A DNA stretch of 64,000 nucleotides from Blumeriella jaapii (Eukaryota > Ascomycota > Leotiomycetes > Helotiales > Drepanopezizaceae): assembly GCA_009599575.1 (NCBI GenBank), contig VWND01000012.1, forward strand, positions 901,129 to 965,128, written 5' to 3'. Of this stretch, positions 11,891-24,190 are shown in pieces; the first letter of the stretch is position 1; each line of letters starts with the position of its first letter. The notes under the pieces are model-generated. The model had not been told where the DNA came from. It made no database searches and saw nothing but the letters and a program-made list of their open reading frames with translations. The position numbers were made by a program, and so were the translations under genes.

Positions 11891-14800
11891 GTTAAAACAG
11901 CTTCCTCGTTCTATAAAAAACAGTTATACCAAAGACCGAAGAAAAGCTTTCGCCGCGATAGCCTTTCAGTTTAATATAATCGATAATTTAAATAAGCCAT
12001 TTTCTGAACCTTTTAAACGATCAGTTCGAAAACGAGTTTTTCAACCCATTGCTTATTTAATTTCTATTTGCCAAATTATTATATACGCTTTTAAGCTGAT
12101 TTTCAGAAAAAAAGCAGTTAAAGTGTTTTCAACCTTTTTGTACGAAATCGACAAAATATTAAACGATTTTACGTATAATATTTTTTTTAAAACCCAATTT
12201 TATAATTTTTTCGAACGTTTCAAAACTAACGAAATATCGATTTCGATTTTTTCAACCAGCTTAGCAAAGCTAATTTCGAATAAACCTTTCTTCGAATCTT
12301 TTTCTCCGAAATACAAAAATCTCGAATATATATTTTCTAAAGCCGCTAATAACGAGCTAGCTTTTTACCGGCCTTACGATTATAAAATCGAATTTATTAT
12401 AAATAAAAAAAAATTAAAATACACTTTTTTATATAAAATATCGATTTCAAAACTCGAAATTATTAAAATTTATTTATAAAATAATTTTAACAAAGGTTTT
12501 ATCGAACCTTTTATCGCTTTTTTCGCTGCTTTAATGCTTTTCGCCAAAAAACCCGACGGTTTATTGCGTTTTTATATCGATTATCGAGCTTTTAATAACG
12601 TTATTCGTAAAAATCGCTATTTCTTTTTTTTTATCGATAAAACTTTTGTTTATTTTTCGAAAGCGCGAATTTTTACGAAGTTCGATATTCGTTAAGCTTT
12701 TTACAAATTTCGAATAGATTCCGCTAGTAAAAAACTAACAACGTTTCGTACGCGTTACGGCGCTTATAAATGCAAAATATTATTTTTTGACTTTATTAAT
12801 AAATCCGCAATTTATTAACGTTATATAAACAACGTTTTTTTCGATTATTTAAACGATTTTTACATTATATATTTAAATAATATATTTATTTATTCGTCCG
12901 ACCTTTTGAAACACGTTATATACGTTCGCAAAATGCTTTAAAAGCTCGCTGACGCTGGATTATAGGCCGATATTCGGAAGTTTAAATTCAACGTTATTCG
13001 GACCCGTTACTTAGGTTTTATTATTTTTATTAAAAGCCTAGAAATAAATTCAGAAAAAATTTCCGTGGTCGCTTACTGAAAACTTTCTACTATTGTAAAA
13101 AATATATAAAATTTTTTGGGTTTTTATAACTTTTACCGACGTTTTATTCGAAACTACGGTATAATTGCAAAACCTTTAATTTATTTAATTAAAGCTAACG
13201 TTTTTTACAATTTTATTTCTAAATATCAGAAAAGTTTCGATCTTTTTATATTAGCTTTTATTATTGCATTAGTTTTATAATATTACAAGCAAAACCTTTT
13301 TTGTATATTAAAAACTAACGCTTCCGACGGCGTAATAACTTTTGTGCTTTCGCAATTTTATAACGACGATTGGCTTCCAATCGCTTATTTTAGCAAAACT
13401 ATAGCTTTCGCAAAATTAAACTACGTCGTATACGATAAAAAAATATTCGCAATCGTAAAATTTTTAAGCAATTTTCGTATTAAACTAATTAGCTTAGTTT
13501 ATCAGATCAAAATAATTATTAATTATAAAGTTTTAAAATATTTTATAATTTTTAAATTTTTAAACGTTCGATAAGCACGCTGGGCCGAGCTTCTCGCCGA
13601 TTACAACTTTTTTATTACGTACAAACCAAATACACAACTTTTTGGCTAACGCATTAATACGTCGTACGAGCGAATTCGATCGCTAAAACTTTTTTAAACG
13701 CATTTAGCGTTTGCAAACTTTTTTTCGAGCAAATTAAATCGATTATCGCTTTTTAATTAAAAAATTTCGATTTTCCACGGCTTTCGAAACAATTGTTTTT
13801 ATCGTTGAAATAGCTGATTTTTTTTTCGTATTTCGTATCGTTAATTAAATTTTCTACGCTAATCGTATAACTAGCAGTTTAATAGCTTTTCGAAAAAAAG
13901 CTGTACGAAACGCTACGAAAAAAAACGACGATAATAATATTTCGTATATATTTAAACGCGATTTGCTGTTATATTACGGTCGTTTAATAATATTAAACGT
14001 CGAATATTTTTATTTGGCTTTTATACGAAAAATGCACGATTAAATTTCTATCGCTTATTTTAACGCTCGCAAAACTACGCAATTGCTTTCGGACCAATAT
14101 TATTAGCGAGATATAACAGCTTTCGTAAAACAATATTATCGCAATTGCCACGCTTATCGAAAAAATTTTGTTTTAAAAAATAAACGTCCCGGCCTTTTTC
14201 AGCTTTTTTTTATTTCTGACCATTTTTAAAAGCACGTTATAATAAACTTTTGCAATTTTAATAAAAATAAATACGGTTACGATAACGTATTCGTAATAAT
14301 AAATCGCTTTTTCAAACAGGCTATTTTAATTTTCTGCTATAAAAATATCGACGCTCGAAGCTTTGCTAAATTATATATATTTTACGTATATAAGTATTTT
14401 GGCTTTTTAAAAAATATTATTAACGATCGTGGCTTTTAATATTAATTTATTTTTTAATCTGAATTAAATAAAATACTCGGTACGCAACTAAAACTTTCGA
14501 CAGCCGCTTATTCTAAAACCGACGGTCAGACCGAAATTTACAACCAATATCTGCAAAATCGCTTTCGATCTTTTATAAATTTTTATCAAAACGATTAAAG
14601 CGAATTTTTTTTAATAATAGATTTCGCTCAAATAGTTTTTTTTTACGAAAATTTAAATGGCCTTTTATTTTTTAAAATTGTATACGATTACACTTTTTAT
14701 ATTAATTGAAACTGGAAATTCGATATTTTCCTTTTTTTCAATCTTTTATACAAGCTAAACGTAAACGAAGCTTATGCGTACGCTCGCCGCTACTACGACG

Positions 14801-15438
14801 TCTAAAATCTTGCCAAATCGCATTTTTAATAAACTTACGATAAAATAAAAAAAAATGCGAATAAGTTTCGCCGCGCGATCGATTTTAAAATTAGCGATTA
14901 CGTTTGGCTCGATATGCGTTTATTTCCGACCTCCCGGCCCTTTCGCAAGCTCGACAATTTTATAAACGGCTTTTTTAAAATTATAACCAAAATTTTCGAT
15001 AACGCTTTTAAATTAAATCTTTTTAATATTATAAACGTATATCCAGTTTTTTACGCTAATCGATTGCGTAAAGCAGCTAACGACGCGCTTTTAAATCAAA
15101 TTAACTTAGCCCTTGAATTTATTAATATAATTGATAAGCTTAAATACGAAATCGAAAAATTAATCGCTTATCGAATGCAACGGAAAACCTTTTAGTATAA
15201 AGCTTTTTAAATAAGCTTAAATAAAAATTTCACGTGCTATTCCGCGTCTGATTTTATATATGCTTTTTTAAAAATGCGCGATTTTCACTTGGCGTATAAA
15301 AAGCTTCCCGGTCCTTTTGCAAAACTTGTAAACTGGCTAAAAGCGTATTCCGAAGATTTGAATTCGTACGATTATTTGAATAGCGACGTATTCATAAATA
15401 AAAGCTCGAGGGCGCGCTTTTTTCGAACGAAAAGGTAA

Positions 15439-15706
15439 TATAACGATTTATTCCGTTGCCATTTTTCGTGTCACCCTAGCAACTACGTATAGCTGCAAGC
15501 TCCCTGGTCTCCTGGTGAATCTCTTATCAATTGTAAAAACTATTTATATATATAAGGCTTTTTTCCCTTAGCAATTTCTGCTTTCCGCAGTTGTTAATTC
15601 TAAATAAATATCTTTGTTACAAAACCAAAGGCTCGTTTCTTATATCATATGAATACGGCGACCAATTGACTGATCTCCCAGCCCTCCGACTGATTAGATC
15701 GTCATA
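15439..15706 (+). repeat. A2 3' LTR (268 bp)
   Basis: Starts TATAACGA and ends TCGTCATA, alignable throughout to 9290-9557. It is preceded by the purine-rich ACGAAAAGGTAA, a plausible polypurine tract. The outer two thirds are almost free of RIP. Its last bases are duplicated on the far side of F. Confidence 0.93.
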
Positions 15707-15952
15707 TTAATGTAACGATACGTATGCTGGAGAACAGGTAGGCGAAGGGCTTAGAATATCAAGGTGCAGAACCTGGAAGAGGTTCTGCTAGAAGGACTAT
15801 ATACATATAGGTTTAAGGTTCGGCAGGGGCCGGAAGGCCGAAGGGCCGAAGGGCCGAAGGGGCCAAGGGGCCAAGGGGCCGAAGGGGCCAAGGGGCCAAG
15901 GGGCCAAGGGGCCAAGGCCGGGAAGCCGAAGGGCCGAGCCGAACGGGCCACG
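15705..15952. mobile_element. GC-rich insert F (248 bp), not RIP-mutated
   Basis: A GC-rich segment inside the end of the A2 3' LTR, flanked by the 6-bp direct repeat TCGTCA (15699-15704 and 15953-15958). It holds an 8-bp stem GCAGAACC/GGTTCTGC with a 7-nt loop (766-788 of this kb) and a tandem run of GGGCCGAA/GGGGCCAA units. CpA dinucleotides are intact. An alternative reading takes it as 15711-15960 with termini TGTAACGA and TCGTCACA, like a solo LTR, but that gives no duplicated target. It shows no convincing coding capacity; open frames across it are low-complexity Pro/Gly/Ala. Confidence 0.6.
15834..15920 (+). repeat. GGGGCCAA / GGGCCGAA tandem repeat
   Basis: About ten 8-9-bp units with G runs of three or four spaced by CCAA or CCGAA on the plus strand. 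The pattern (four or more G runs with 4-5-nt loops) is compatible with G-quadruplex formation. All CpA steps are unmutated. Confidence 0.85.
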
Positions 15953-15960
15953 TCGTCACA

Positions 15961-15965
15961 GATAG
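15961..15965. repeat. target-site duplication, right (GATAG)
   Basis: Partner of 9285-9289. B2 sequence resumes here (ATCGGATTACGG), as in B1 at 6758. Confidence 0.9.
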
Positions 15966-18850
15966 ATCGGATTACGGTTATATACCGACGAATGCTTTTA
16001 AAAAAGCTCCGAAGCTTATAAAAAATTTTTTTTTACGAAATAATTCGGAAATAATCGTTTGCAATCGAAACCATCGAAAATGCTATAATTGCTTTCGTCG
16101 CAAAACAAACAGTATTAAATTATTTATCGAAGCGTCGTTTTCGAAGTGTTTTTTGTATTTCTGCGCCGTATAATTGTTCGAATAAATCAGTATCGCGCCG
16201 TCGGTTTTTTAAATTCTAAATTTAACGAAAACCTTTTGTTTAATCGAAAAACTAACAAAAATTATTTTATTTTTTATTTCGTAGCTTTAAGTTTCGTAAT
16301 TCGATAAAATAGCTAAGGCTATTATTTTAAACGCGCTGAAATACAAGGAAACTGGGCTTTTTTAAATAATTTTAATTAATTTGGCGTCGTAGTATAATTG
16401 CAAATAAGCTTCGATTATTTCCGAATTGTATGCGAATGCAAATAAAACGTAATAGTCGAAAATAGCGTCGGTAAAATCTTCGATTCTTTTTTTTTTCTGA
16501 AGATCGGCGATATCGAACTTTATAATTGTAATACGGTCGGGACCAGCGAAACCTGAGGCGATCGGAATGTTAAAATATGCTATAAGACAGCAGTTTTCAA
16601 AATTCCGAATAATTAAAACAGCGAAGTAAAAGCCGGAATGCATTTTAAAAGCTTATTAAATAAAATTGTAAAGCATATTAGCGAAAAAAGCTATAAGCGC
16701 CCTTTGGGTTTTAATTAATCGAAAATAATACTTATATATAGCTATCTTTTTTTTTATAAAATGCAATAATAGCTTGTTTTTTCCGTTATAAAGTTTAACG
16801 TAATTAACGAATTCGCAGTTTAATTTAAATAAATTTTAAAATATATTTTCGGTCGAAAAGCCAAAAAAGTCGGCTTTTGGAAATATTCGTTGCTTTTATT
16901 TTTTTTTATTTTAATCGAATTTTATAATCGCGTTAAAAGCTTTAAGGTTTGTTTTAAAATTTGCGTAGCTCAAACAAGTTTTAGCACGCGCTTTAATAAT
17001 TATCGCAGTTTTTCGTCGGAATATAAATTAGTTATTAAAATTAATTTCGAATACGTCGTAATTCGAATTTTTAATAATAGCGAATCGATTAGCGAAGCCG
17101 ATAACGTCGATTTTTTTTGTAATTAAATCGCAATACGCCGCGTAACAGCGTATATAAAAATAGCAGAATTTGCCGTTTTTTTTAGCGTTAATATTATTTG
17201 TAAAAACGAAATTAAAAAATCGGAATTTTTCAGCGAAAGAAAATTCGAATAAAAACGGATTATCGTTTTTAAAAGTTTTTTTTATTTGTTTCGGCGTATT
17301 ATATTTGCAATTTTCCGAAAAAAACTTGATTTAGTTTTCGTTCGAAGCAAAAAAAAAAAGCTGACGGATTTATTTGGTTTTTATATAAAAATATCGAAGT
17401 AAAACTTTTAAATCGTTTCGTCGTCGAAAGCGAAAATTTTAAATAAAATAATTTAATTTTATATTTTTTATATAATTTTTTTCGCGATAACTTCGATATT
17501 TTTTTTTTAAGCTTTTTCGGTCGAATCGTATAATAATCGAAATTTTAAATGTTTTTATTAAAATCTGAAATATTAGCGGTGGTAATGCGACGTTTTTAAA
17601 CGCAGCAAGCGTTTTTAATATTTGCGTATTTAATTTCGAAAAATCAGATTTAAAATCGTTTAGATTTTTTTTTTTCGGAATGCCGAAGTTTTTTAAATTT
17701 AATTTTGTAAAATTATCGCGTTTCCTGTTAATTAATTTAAAAGCTATAATTTGGCGTCGATTTCCGACTGTTTTTATTCGCGGTGCTTTTTTTGTTAATA
17801 ACGCGAATGGTTTTTTTCTCCGAATAAAAAAAATTTCGAAAATATCGGCGCGCTTTTTTACGTTTTTTATTTTTATTTTTTTCGAAATCGTTTTTATAAA
17901 TATAATAAGTTTTTTGTATTCGAATAAGCGGTTATTTGCTATTACGCTTTTGATTTCGTTTTCTGATTCGTTTTCGATAGTTAAAAATAAAAATCGCCGA
18001 ATTATTTTAGCCGTTTTAAAAATATTAATTGCTACCGCGTGTGTTTTTTCGAATTAAACAAAAATAATATTAGTTTTTTTATTTTTTTCGTCGTCGTAGC
18101 TTTAAAATATCGGAATAATATCGTTTTTTTTTTAATATAAAAATTTCGCATTTAGCGATATTTAATCTTTTGCTTTAAAAAAAGATTAGATTTAAGATTT
18201 CGCAACCGATTAAAATTTTTTTTGGCGATTATATAATATCGTCGATCAATTTGCAAACAGCTATAAAAAGGTTTATAAATCTGCGAGCTTTTGGGTTATT
18301 AGCTTTCAGAGCTTGCGTTTTAAAAATATAAGCGTTTAGTATCCAGACCTTTTTTTTTCGTAAAAGTAATAATTTCGAAAAAGCGAGCGAAATGCCGAAG
18401 TAAAATAACACCGGTGATTTTATTAAAAACGTATTTTTAAATATTTTTTTTTCCTTGATTTGGCAGAAAGCGCAAAACTCGGTTTATTATTTTTTTTTTG
18501 TTATTTCGAACTTTTTTTGCTTCGGCGAAAGCTTTTAAAACGTTATCGTAATTCAGCAGGAATTTGTCGTAATTAAAATTTCTACAAACGAATTTAGTTT
18601 TAATAAATCTTTCGTAATCGAATAAAAATTCGTTAACGTTTTTAATTATTATATCGAATTGCTTTATAAATATTTTTACGAAAGCTGCTTATTAATTTAA
18701 AATAGCGGTATTATATGTTTGTTTAAATTCGAAAAAATTGCGTATAATAATTCCGTTTTAAAATAAATTAAAAATAAATTTGCTAGGTTTAGCAACGTTT
18801 TATTTGAAAAACGATATAATATCGATAAATTTGTTAATTAAAAAAGTATA
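15966..18850 (-). pseudogene. third reading frame of Gypsy-B, N-terminal and middle part (B2); unassigned
   Basis: Larger part of the unassigned frame in B2. In coding sense it starts near 18850 (DIISFFK-like), passes FVKIFIKQFDIIIKNVNEFL (near 18680) and FNYDKFLLNYDNVLKAFAEA (near 18560), then VWILNAYIFKTQALKANNPK (near 18330), the Cys/Tyr-rich stretch near 17150 and MHSGFYFAVLI (16643). Joined to 8864-9289 it makes about 1,100 codons, roughly 3.3 kb. The same segments occur in order in B3 and B4. Function unknown: no similarity that I can name, no clear transmembrane or signal region. It lies on the pol strand, separated from pol by about 600 bp of A/T-rich spacer, so it is not simply the integrase C-terminus. 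Confidence 0.7.
17776..17808 (-). repeat. 33-bp mini-repeat inside the B2 third frame
   Basis: ATTCGCG at one end and CGCGAAT at the other, 33 bp. In B4 the equivalent unit (62059-62091) lies in phase with the third frame (reads FASLIKKASRI). Confidence 0.78.
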
Positions 18851-19430
18851 TTTGTGTTTGTTAAAAAATGGTTAAAAAAAAGTAAGGAAATTATAAGATA
18901 TTTGTATTTAAAAGTCACGGGAATTCGCATATTATTTTTTTAATAAATTATAATTGTTTAGGCAGGCATCCGTTTAAAACAACGAAAAAAATAAACAGTA
19001 TAAAAAATAGCAAATAATAAAATGTATAAAAAATAATTTTCGTAAAATATGCAAATAATATAAATATATTAAATATACGGCTTAAATATATATAAAACTT
19101 TTGTTTTAATAAACAAAAGTATAATTAAACAAAAGAAAATATAATAAATGTTTTAAATAATATAAAAAAAAGTTTTAAAAATAAATAATATATATAAAAC
19201 AGAATAATTAAATTGTATATAAGCAAAGCAAAACAAAAACAGTAAAATAATATATAATAAAAAGGAAAATAATAAATAACAAAAATAATAAAATAATTAA
19301 TAAACAATTTTGTATGCATTTTTCTTTTTTTCGATTATAAATGAAATTACGATTTGAATTGTGTTTTCAGCAGCGGGATTATCGTTCGGTTGTTTTTAGA
19401 CTTTTTCAAAAGGTTTTTTTTTTTTTAAAT
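18851..19430 (-). other. A/T-rich spacer between pol and the third frame (B2)
   Basis: About 580 bp with no plausible coding frame; short frames here are low-complexity Ile/Phe/Tyr. It is kept at the same place in B3 (27620-28195) and B4 (60431-61009). It contains a conserved stem-loop at 19098-19119. It could hold a promoter, internal start signal or intron for the third frame; the sequence does not decide. Confidence 0.6.
19098..19119. promoter_or_regulatory. conserved stem-loop in the B spacer (B2)
   Basis: Perfect 9-bp arms CTTTTGTTT and AAACAAAAG around a TAAT loop. B3 has the same arms with a TGAT loop (27865-27886); B4 has one mismatch (60749-60770). Conservation of both arms in a RIP-mutated background is the only evidence of function. 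Confidence 0.5.
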
Positions 19431-20837
19431 ATAATCGCTTTGATCGGAATCGTCGTCGGAATCGCTGAAATCGAAATCGGTTTTTGTTTTAGAATCTAAA
19501 AGATAAATTGCTAATTTTTTTTGTAAAATCGTTTTAACCGATTAGCGGCGAACGTTTTTTTAATTTTGTTTTATCGAGTTTCGTAAGCTTATAATAGCTT
19601 TTATTTAATTCGGCCTCGTATATTTCGTAGGATCCGAGCCATTTATAATTAAGCTTAATATCGGCCGATTTATTAATAGCGCGTTAAACGTCGTAAATTA
19701 AAATCAGATTTTTTTTTAATTAGCGTTTTTTTAAAACTTTAATTTTATTTTAAATTTCCTTAACCGTTTTTTTATATTTTTTTTTTTTTAAATTATTTTT
19801 TTTTTATTTATATCGCGATAGTTTAGCTATTTAAATTTTATTATTAATAAATCTGCTTTCGTTTTTATTTTAACCACGTTATAAAGTTTTTATATAAGCC
19901 ATTTTGTTTTCAAAAGCAATCGAGCGTTTTTGCCGTATTAAATAAAAAATAAAATTATTTTAATAAAAGCGTATATATATATGCGTATAGCAAAAAGTAT
20001 TTTCGAGAATTTCCGCGACCAACGCTTATAATTTCTTCGAATAGCTTTTAAAAGCCCGTCGAAAATATTTTTATAATTTCGTTTAACGAATCCGTTGCTT
20101 TTCGTATTATAAGCTGAGATTTGAATGCGTTAAATTCCGTATTTTTTTATAAAAGTTTCGATAACGCTTTTGTTTTCGGATTTATTATCGCCGTTTGATT
20201 TATTAAATAAACCGTATCGATATATAACGTTTTTTTAAAAAAAAGTCGCTATAGCTTCGAAAATAGCGTTTCGGGAAAATCGCTTTTTAAGCTATTCGAA
20301 CAAATCGTCGATAGCGAATATAAAACATATATATCCGCGATCGATAATTAATACGCGTATAATATCGAAATTGATTTTTTTTCAAATTTTAAAAACCACG
20401 TCGAATATAATAAGTTTTTTTTTCGGCTAAGCTTTCGTTTTTAATAAAAAATACAGTTTTTAACGAAAGCTTTGCAATTTTCGAAGCATTTTTTTTATCA
20501 AAAATCGTTTTTGATTCGGTAATAAATAGCTTTAGCTTTTTTATAAAACACTTTTTCGTAAGCTTTTTTTATAATTTAAAACTTATCGATTTTATTATTT
20601 ATTATTAAACGTTTTTAATATATATTGTTTTTTATTTTATACAGTTTTTTGTCGGCTAAAATATAATCGAAAGCTTGATTTTTAAATAATTTAAATTAAT
20701 AATTTAATACGTTAAATAATTTAAATAAAATAATTAAATAATATGCGATTAAATAAAAGTCTTCGATTTCGTAATTATCGATTAAAAGTTTATTTTCGTC
20801 GTTAATCGGCTTATTCCGATTATTTTCGATTAAATCT

Positions 20838-20870
20838 ATTCGCGATGTTAGCCGAAATAATAACGCGAAT
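20838..20870 (-). repeat. 33-bp mini-repeat, RNase H-integrase linker, unit 1 (B2)
   Basis: ATTCGCG...CGCGAAT, 33 bp; the second unit follows 30 bp downstream. Confidence 0.8.
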
Positions 20871-20900
20871 ATTTTTTCGGCCCGAAAATTAATATTTTTT

Positions 20901-20933
20901 ATTCGCGGTGCCAACCGAAATAATAACGCGAAT
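20901..20933 (-). repeat. 33-bp mini-repeat, RNase H-integrase linker, unit 2 (B2)
   Basis: ATTCGCGGTGCC...CGCGAAT, 33 bp; with unit 1 it gives a repeated FRL(A/T)(S/P)RI peptide in the coding frame. Confidence 0.8.
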
Positions 20934-22845
20934 AATTTTAGTTTTGTAAAACCCAAAGCGCAAATAACGAAGCAGCCGATTTCGTTAATAATTTATTCGT
21001 TAATATTTTATTCGTTTTATTTAGCGAAATTAAACGGATAAAAACGTTTTCGTTTAAAAAAGCCGTTTGCCGCTGTATTAGTTATTTTTTTAATATATCT
21101 GATTTCGAAATCCATAAGCCGTATTTAAATTATTTAATTAATAACGTGCGCTTTTAATAAATTATTAGCTTTTTTATTTAATTAATCGATAAAAACTTTT
21201 GCGTTTATTTTTAAAATAAAATATACGCCGTACAATTCGCTTTTTATTTTTTTTATTATTTTAAAAGCGTTTCGATATTTTCGTTTAGTAGCATCGTAGC
21301 GTGTTTTTACGAGAAATTATAAGCCGTTTTCGAATCGTAAAAAATGCCGTTTTTTGTTTTTATCGATTTATTATAATATAATTTTTCAACCGAAAATACT
21401 AGCGTCGATAATCAAAATGATTTTTTTTACGTTTAAATTGTAATCGATTCGTATAAACGATAAAACCGATAAAAAATCGTTTTAAAGATTTTTATAATTT
21501 TGCTTTGTTTTTTTTTCCAAACGAAATCGATTTTTTTTTTATCGTAGCGTAAATAAATGCAACTTTTTAAAAAAAGTTTTTAATTTAATTGCGATAATAA
21601 ATTACAACGCTAATAAAAGCTTTGGCTTCGGTAATATTTTCTTATTTTTTTTATTCGCAAATCTTTTTAATTTTCTTTCGTTAAAAATAGCGGCTAGTAT
21701 TATTAATTATATAACCGACGATATTTATTTCGGGTATGCAAAATTTTAATCGAAAGCTAATAATAGCTTTAGCTTTTTCGAAGCAGATTATAATTTTGTC
21801 GATATTTTAAATATATTTTATTATATAACGTCGAATTTTAGGAAAAAAAAATTTATTATTATAATATAATTTAAAGCTTTTTATTTCGACGTCGTTAACG
21901 TAAAAAAAAGCAATATCAGAAATGTAAATTATAAAAATTTTATATACGATTTTTACGAATTAAACGATTAAATTAATAGCTTTTATAAGTATTTTCGTTA
22001 TACGTAATAAACCGATTAAAATTTAAATTGCCGTTATGTTTCGAAATCGTAAATCAAATATTAAATAATCGTAGCCGGAAAATAAATCGAAAAAAAAAAC
22101 GATCGTCAGTTTTGCGAATTCGTTTGAAAATTAATCGACGTTAAATAGCACGTTAGCGTTTCGTATCGTTATTTTATTTATTTCGACGATTGCGATAATA
22201 AATTTGTAAATGCTTTTTTTTTTTTCGCAACGATAAATTATTTATTTTTATATAAATTGTAGCAGAATTCGAAAATTTTTTGTTTAATTCGTTTTTTTAG
22301 CATTTCGATTATTTTATTTTAAAAGGTTTTAAAGACTGAAAAAGTCTTTTTTTGCCAGGCTTTGTAAAATACAGTTTTAATATCGATATAAAACGTAACG
22401 TTAAAGCTGAGTTGGCCCATTTCGGTAAAATCGAAAACTATAGCTTTTTCGCGATTGCGTAAAATTTCGTATAAGATTTTTTTTTTTTTTTAATAAAAAT
22501 TAAATTTCGATCGCTAAATTATTAAATCGTTTTTTTATAAATCGGCTGCTAAATAATAAGCTGGAAAATCGACCGGTAATAAGTTTTTCGAATTCGCTAA
22601 TAATTAATTAAAATGGTTTTATTATTTTATTTTTTTCAAATTAATCGTTTATTTTTTCGGAAATATTTTTACCGAATTCGCTAAGATTTACGAATCGTAT
22701 TTTATCAGCTTTGCGCTTATAAAAAGTGTTGATATTAATATAAAAAAGTAAAGTATATAAGTCGGATTTGTTTAATACGAAAACGAAATCTTCGGAATTT
22801 TTATTTTCGAATTAATAGCCAAAAATGTTAATATTAGCTAATTTT

Positions 22846-22878
22846 ATTCGCGGTGTTATTTCGATTAGCGATGTAAAT
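22846..22878 (-). repeat. 33-bp mini-repeat, protease-RT region (B2)
   Basis: Left end ATTCGCGGTG is intact, right end is decayed (TGTAAAT). Counterparts of the same length at 31608-31640 and 56992-57024. Confidence 0.68.
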
Positions 22879-24190
22879 GCTTTTAGCTAAATATTTTCCA
22901 GGTTTTATTATAATTTAGCGTTTGTTTTAAAATCAAAGCCGGCTATTCGTTTTCCGATAAAACGTCGATTAAAAAATTTTTATCGCCGGCGACGGTGATT
23001 TGGCTTTAGAAAAATCGGTTTTAATTTTAAAAAAAAGTTTTATTTGGCCGTTTTCGGTGTATTTAAAGCTGACGAAACTTTTCAAAATCCAAAGTATTTC
23101 AAAAATAATAAAATAAAAATATTCTTTTATTATTAAAAAGTTTTTATAAATAATAATATTTTTAATATCGATTTTTATATTTCGTACAATTTTATTAAAT
23201 TTAATAATATTTTTATTAACGGTCGTATAAATTATTCGTTTATCGGTAATAATCGGAATATTATTAGCTTCGGCCGTTTTTTGATTTATGCAATTAATTT
23301 CGGCTTTATTATTGAATAAAGCGAAAGCGGTCGTACTTTTCTCGAGTATTGTTTTTATTTTTAATGCTTTTATAATCGTATAAAAGCAGTTTCGTCGTTT
23401 TGATTTATAGGTTTTTATAACAAAAGCCAAAAAGCTGATTTTTTCCGAGGATTTTTTTTTATCGGTTAAATTAATTGCGATATTATAAATTTTTTTCTGG
23501 TTTTTTTTTAATTTAAAATCGTTTTTTTTTCGAATAATTTTAATTTTTTTGTTTTTTTTTAATATAAAAATTTGTTTATTAATAATTTTATCGAATTTTC
23601 TTTTTGTATTAAATAAGTCGCTGAATTTTAATTTAATTTTTTGTTTTATAATTTTTTTAATAATTTTGTCGACGGCTTCGGAGCTAATATATTTGTCGAT
23701 TTATTTTTCGCTTCGTATTAATAATAAGCGCTTAAAAGCTGGTATTTTTTAAATAATTTAAACCGAAATATCGGTGTCGATATTTTTTATATCGTCGTTA
23801 ATTTTTTTTATTATAAGCGTTTTTTTAATAATTTTATCGGTTTTTTTTCGAATTTCAAAATTTTTTTTTTTTTCGATTCTAACGTTTTTTTTTTATACTA
23901 ATTGGTTTAGCGAATAAAACAAAAGCATTTTGCTTTTTTGTGATTCGCTGGCTTAATTATGCAATTATAATATTTGCAAATGCGATAATTGTATTAATAA
24001 TATATATATTTGTTTTTTATTTATATATTTAAATTTTACTTACGTTTAAAATAAAAGTTTTTTTTTTAATTAATACGCTTTCTGAAATGTTTTTTTTTTA
24101 TTAATAAAAATCGTTTTTGTATTTTTTTTGTTTTCCAAACAATCGTTTTATTTCGTATTTTTTATTTTTAAGCGAATAATATTTAATTAG

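Larger units (their letters stand above)
11270..15420 (+). pseudogene. A2 pol remnant: protease, RT, RNase H, integrase, chromodomain
   Basis: Broken polyprotein. The protease is near 11280-11560 (KTLADFKANGYTLID, where an ADSGANGY-type active site is expected, then EKAWLAEYQ). RT is near 12145-13080 with FYIDYRAFNNVIRKNRY and a YLNN catalytic box at about 12865-12876 (both Asp to Asn). The RNase H-like segment is at 13310-13575 (NASDGVITFVLSQF, YFSKTIAFAKLNYVVYDKK). The integrase core is at about 14260-14600 (SETDGQTEI near 14510). The C-terminal part at 14914-15300 ends with a chromodomain-like KYEIEKLIAYRMQ and RDFHLAYKKLPGPFAKL. Frames are broken by RIP stops and a few indels. The copy is dead. 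Confidence 0.88.
9290..15960 (+). mobile_element. Gypsy-A copy A2, full length
   Basis: Complete Ty3/gypsy element with 268-bp LTRs at 9290-9557 and 15439-15706, plus gag and pol between them. It is inserted in the third reading frame of B2 with a perfect 5-bp GATAG duplication at 9285-9289 and 15961-15965. The right GATAG is not next to the 3' LTR body but 254 bp further on, after a GC-rich insert (F) that splits the last bases of the LTR and ends with the LTR terminus TCGTCACA. All coding parts are RIP-mutated. Confidence 0.92.
19431..24190 (-). pseudogene. B2 pol remnant: protease, RT, RNase H, integrase with acidic tail
   Basis: Minus-strand polyprotein. The protease lies in an intact stretch at 22969-23430 (ALFNNKAEINCINQKTAEAN, where Leu-Leu-Asp-Ser/Thr-Gly-Ala is expected; the active Asp reads Asn). 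RT is at about 22500-21560 with the YVDD box as YVND at 21891-21902. RNase H is at about 21480-21010. A linker with two 33-bp repeats is at 20838-20933. Next comes an H2C2 zinc-binding region near 20560-20480 and an integrase core near 20400-20030. The C-terminus near 19441-19480 is Asp/Ser rich. Pol is unusual in its Ala-Glu-Ile-Asn protease motif and acidic end. It is dead by RIP stops. Confidence 0.85.

Noticed and set aside
15751..16021. Pro/Gly/Ala-rich open frames on both strands over the GC-rich insert
   Set aside because: They are translations of the GGGGCCAA tandem repeat and cross the insert boundaries; no start context or similarity.
17680..18057. Plus-strand open frame of 125 codons in B2
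   Set aside because: Antisense to the third frame; Phe/Ile-rich because of A/T content.
19125..19319. Hydrophobic Ile/Phe/Tyr-rich frame that could look like a membrane protein (also 27892-28074 and 60598-60786)
   Set aside because: Low-complexity A/T spacer; not kept in length or phase among the three copies, so no support for a real peptide.
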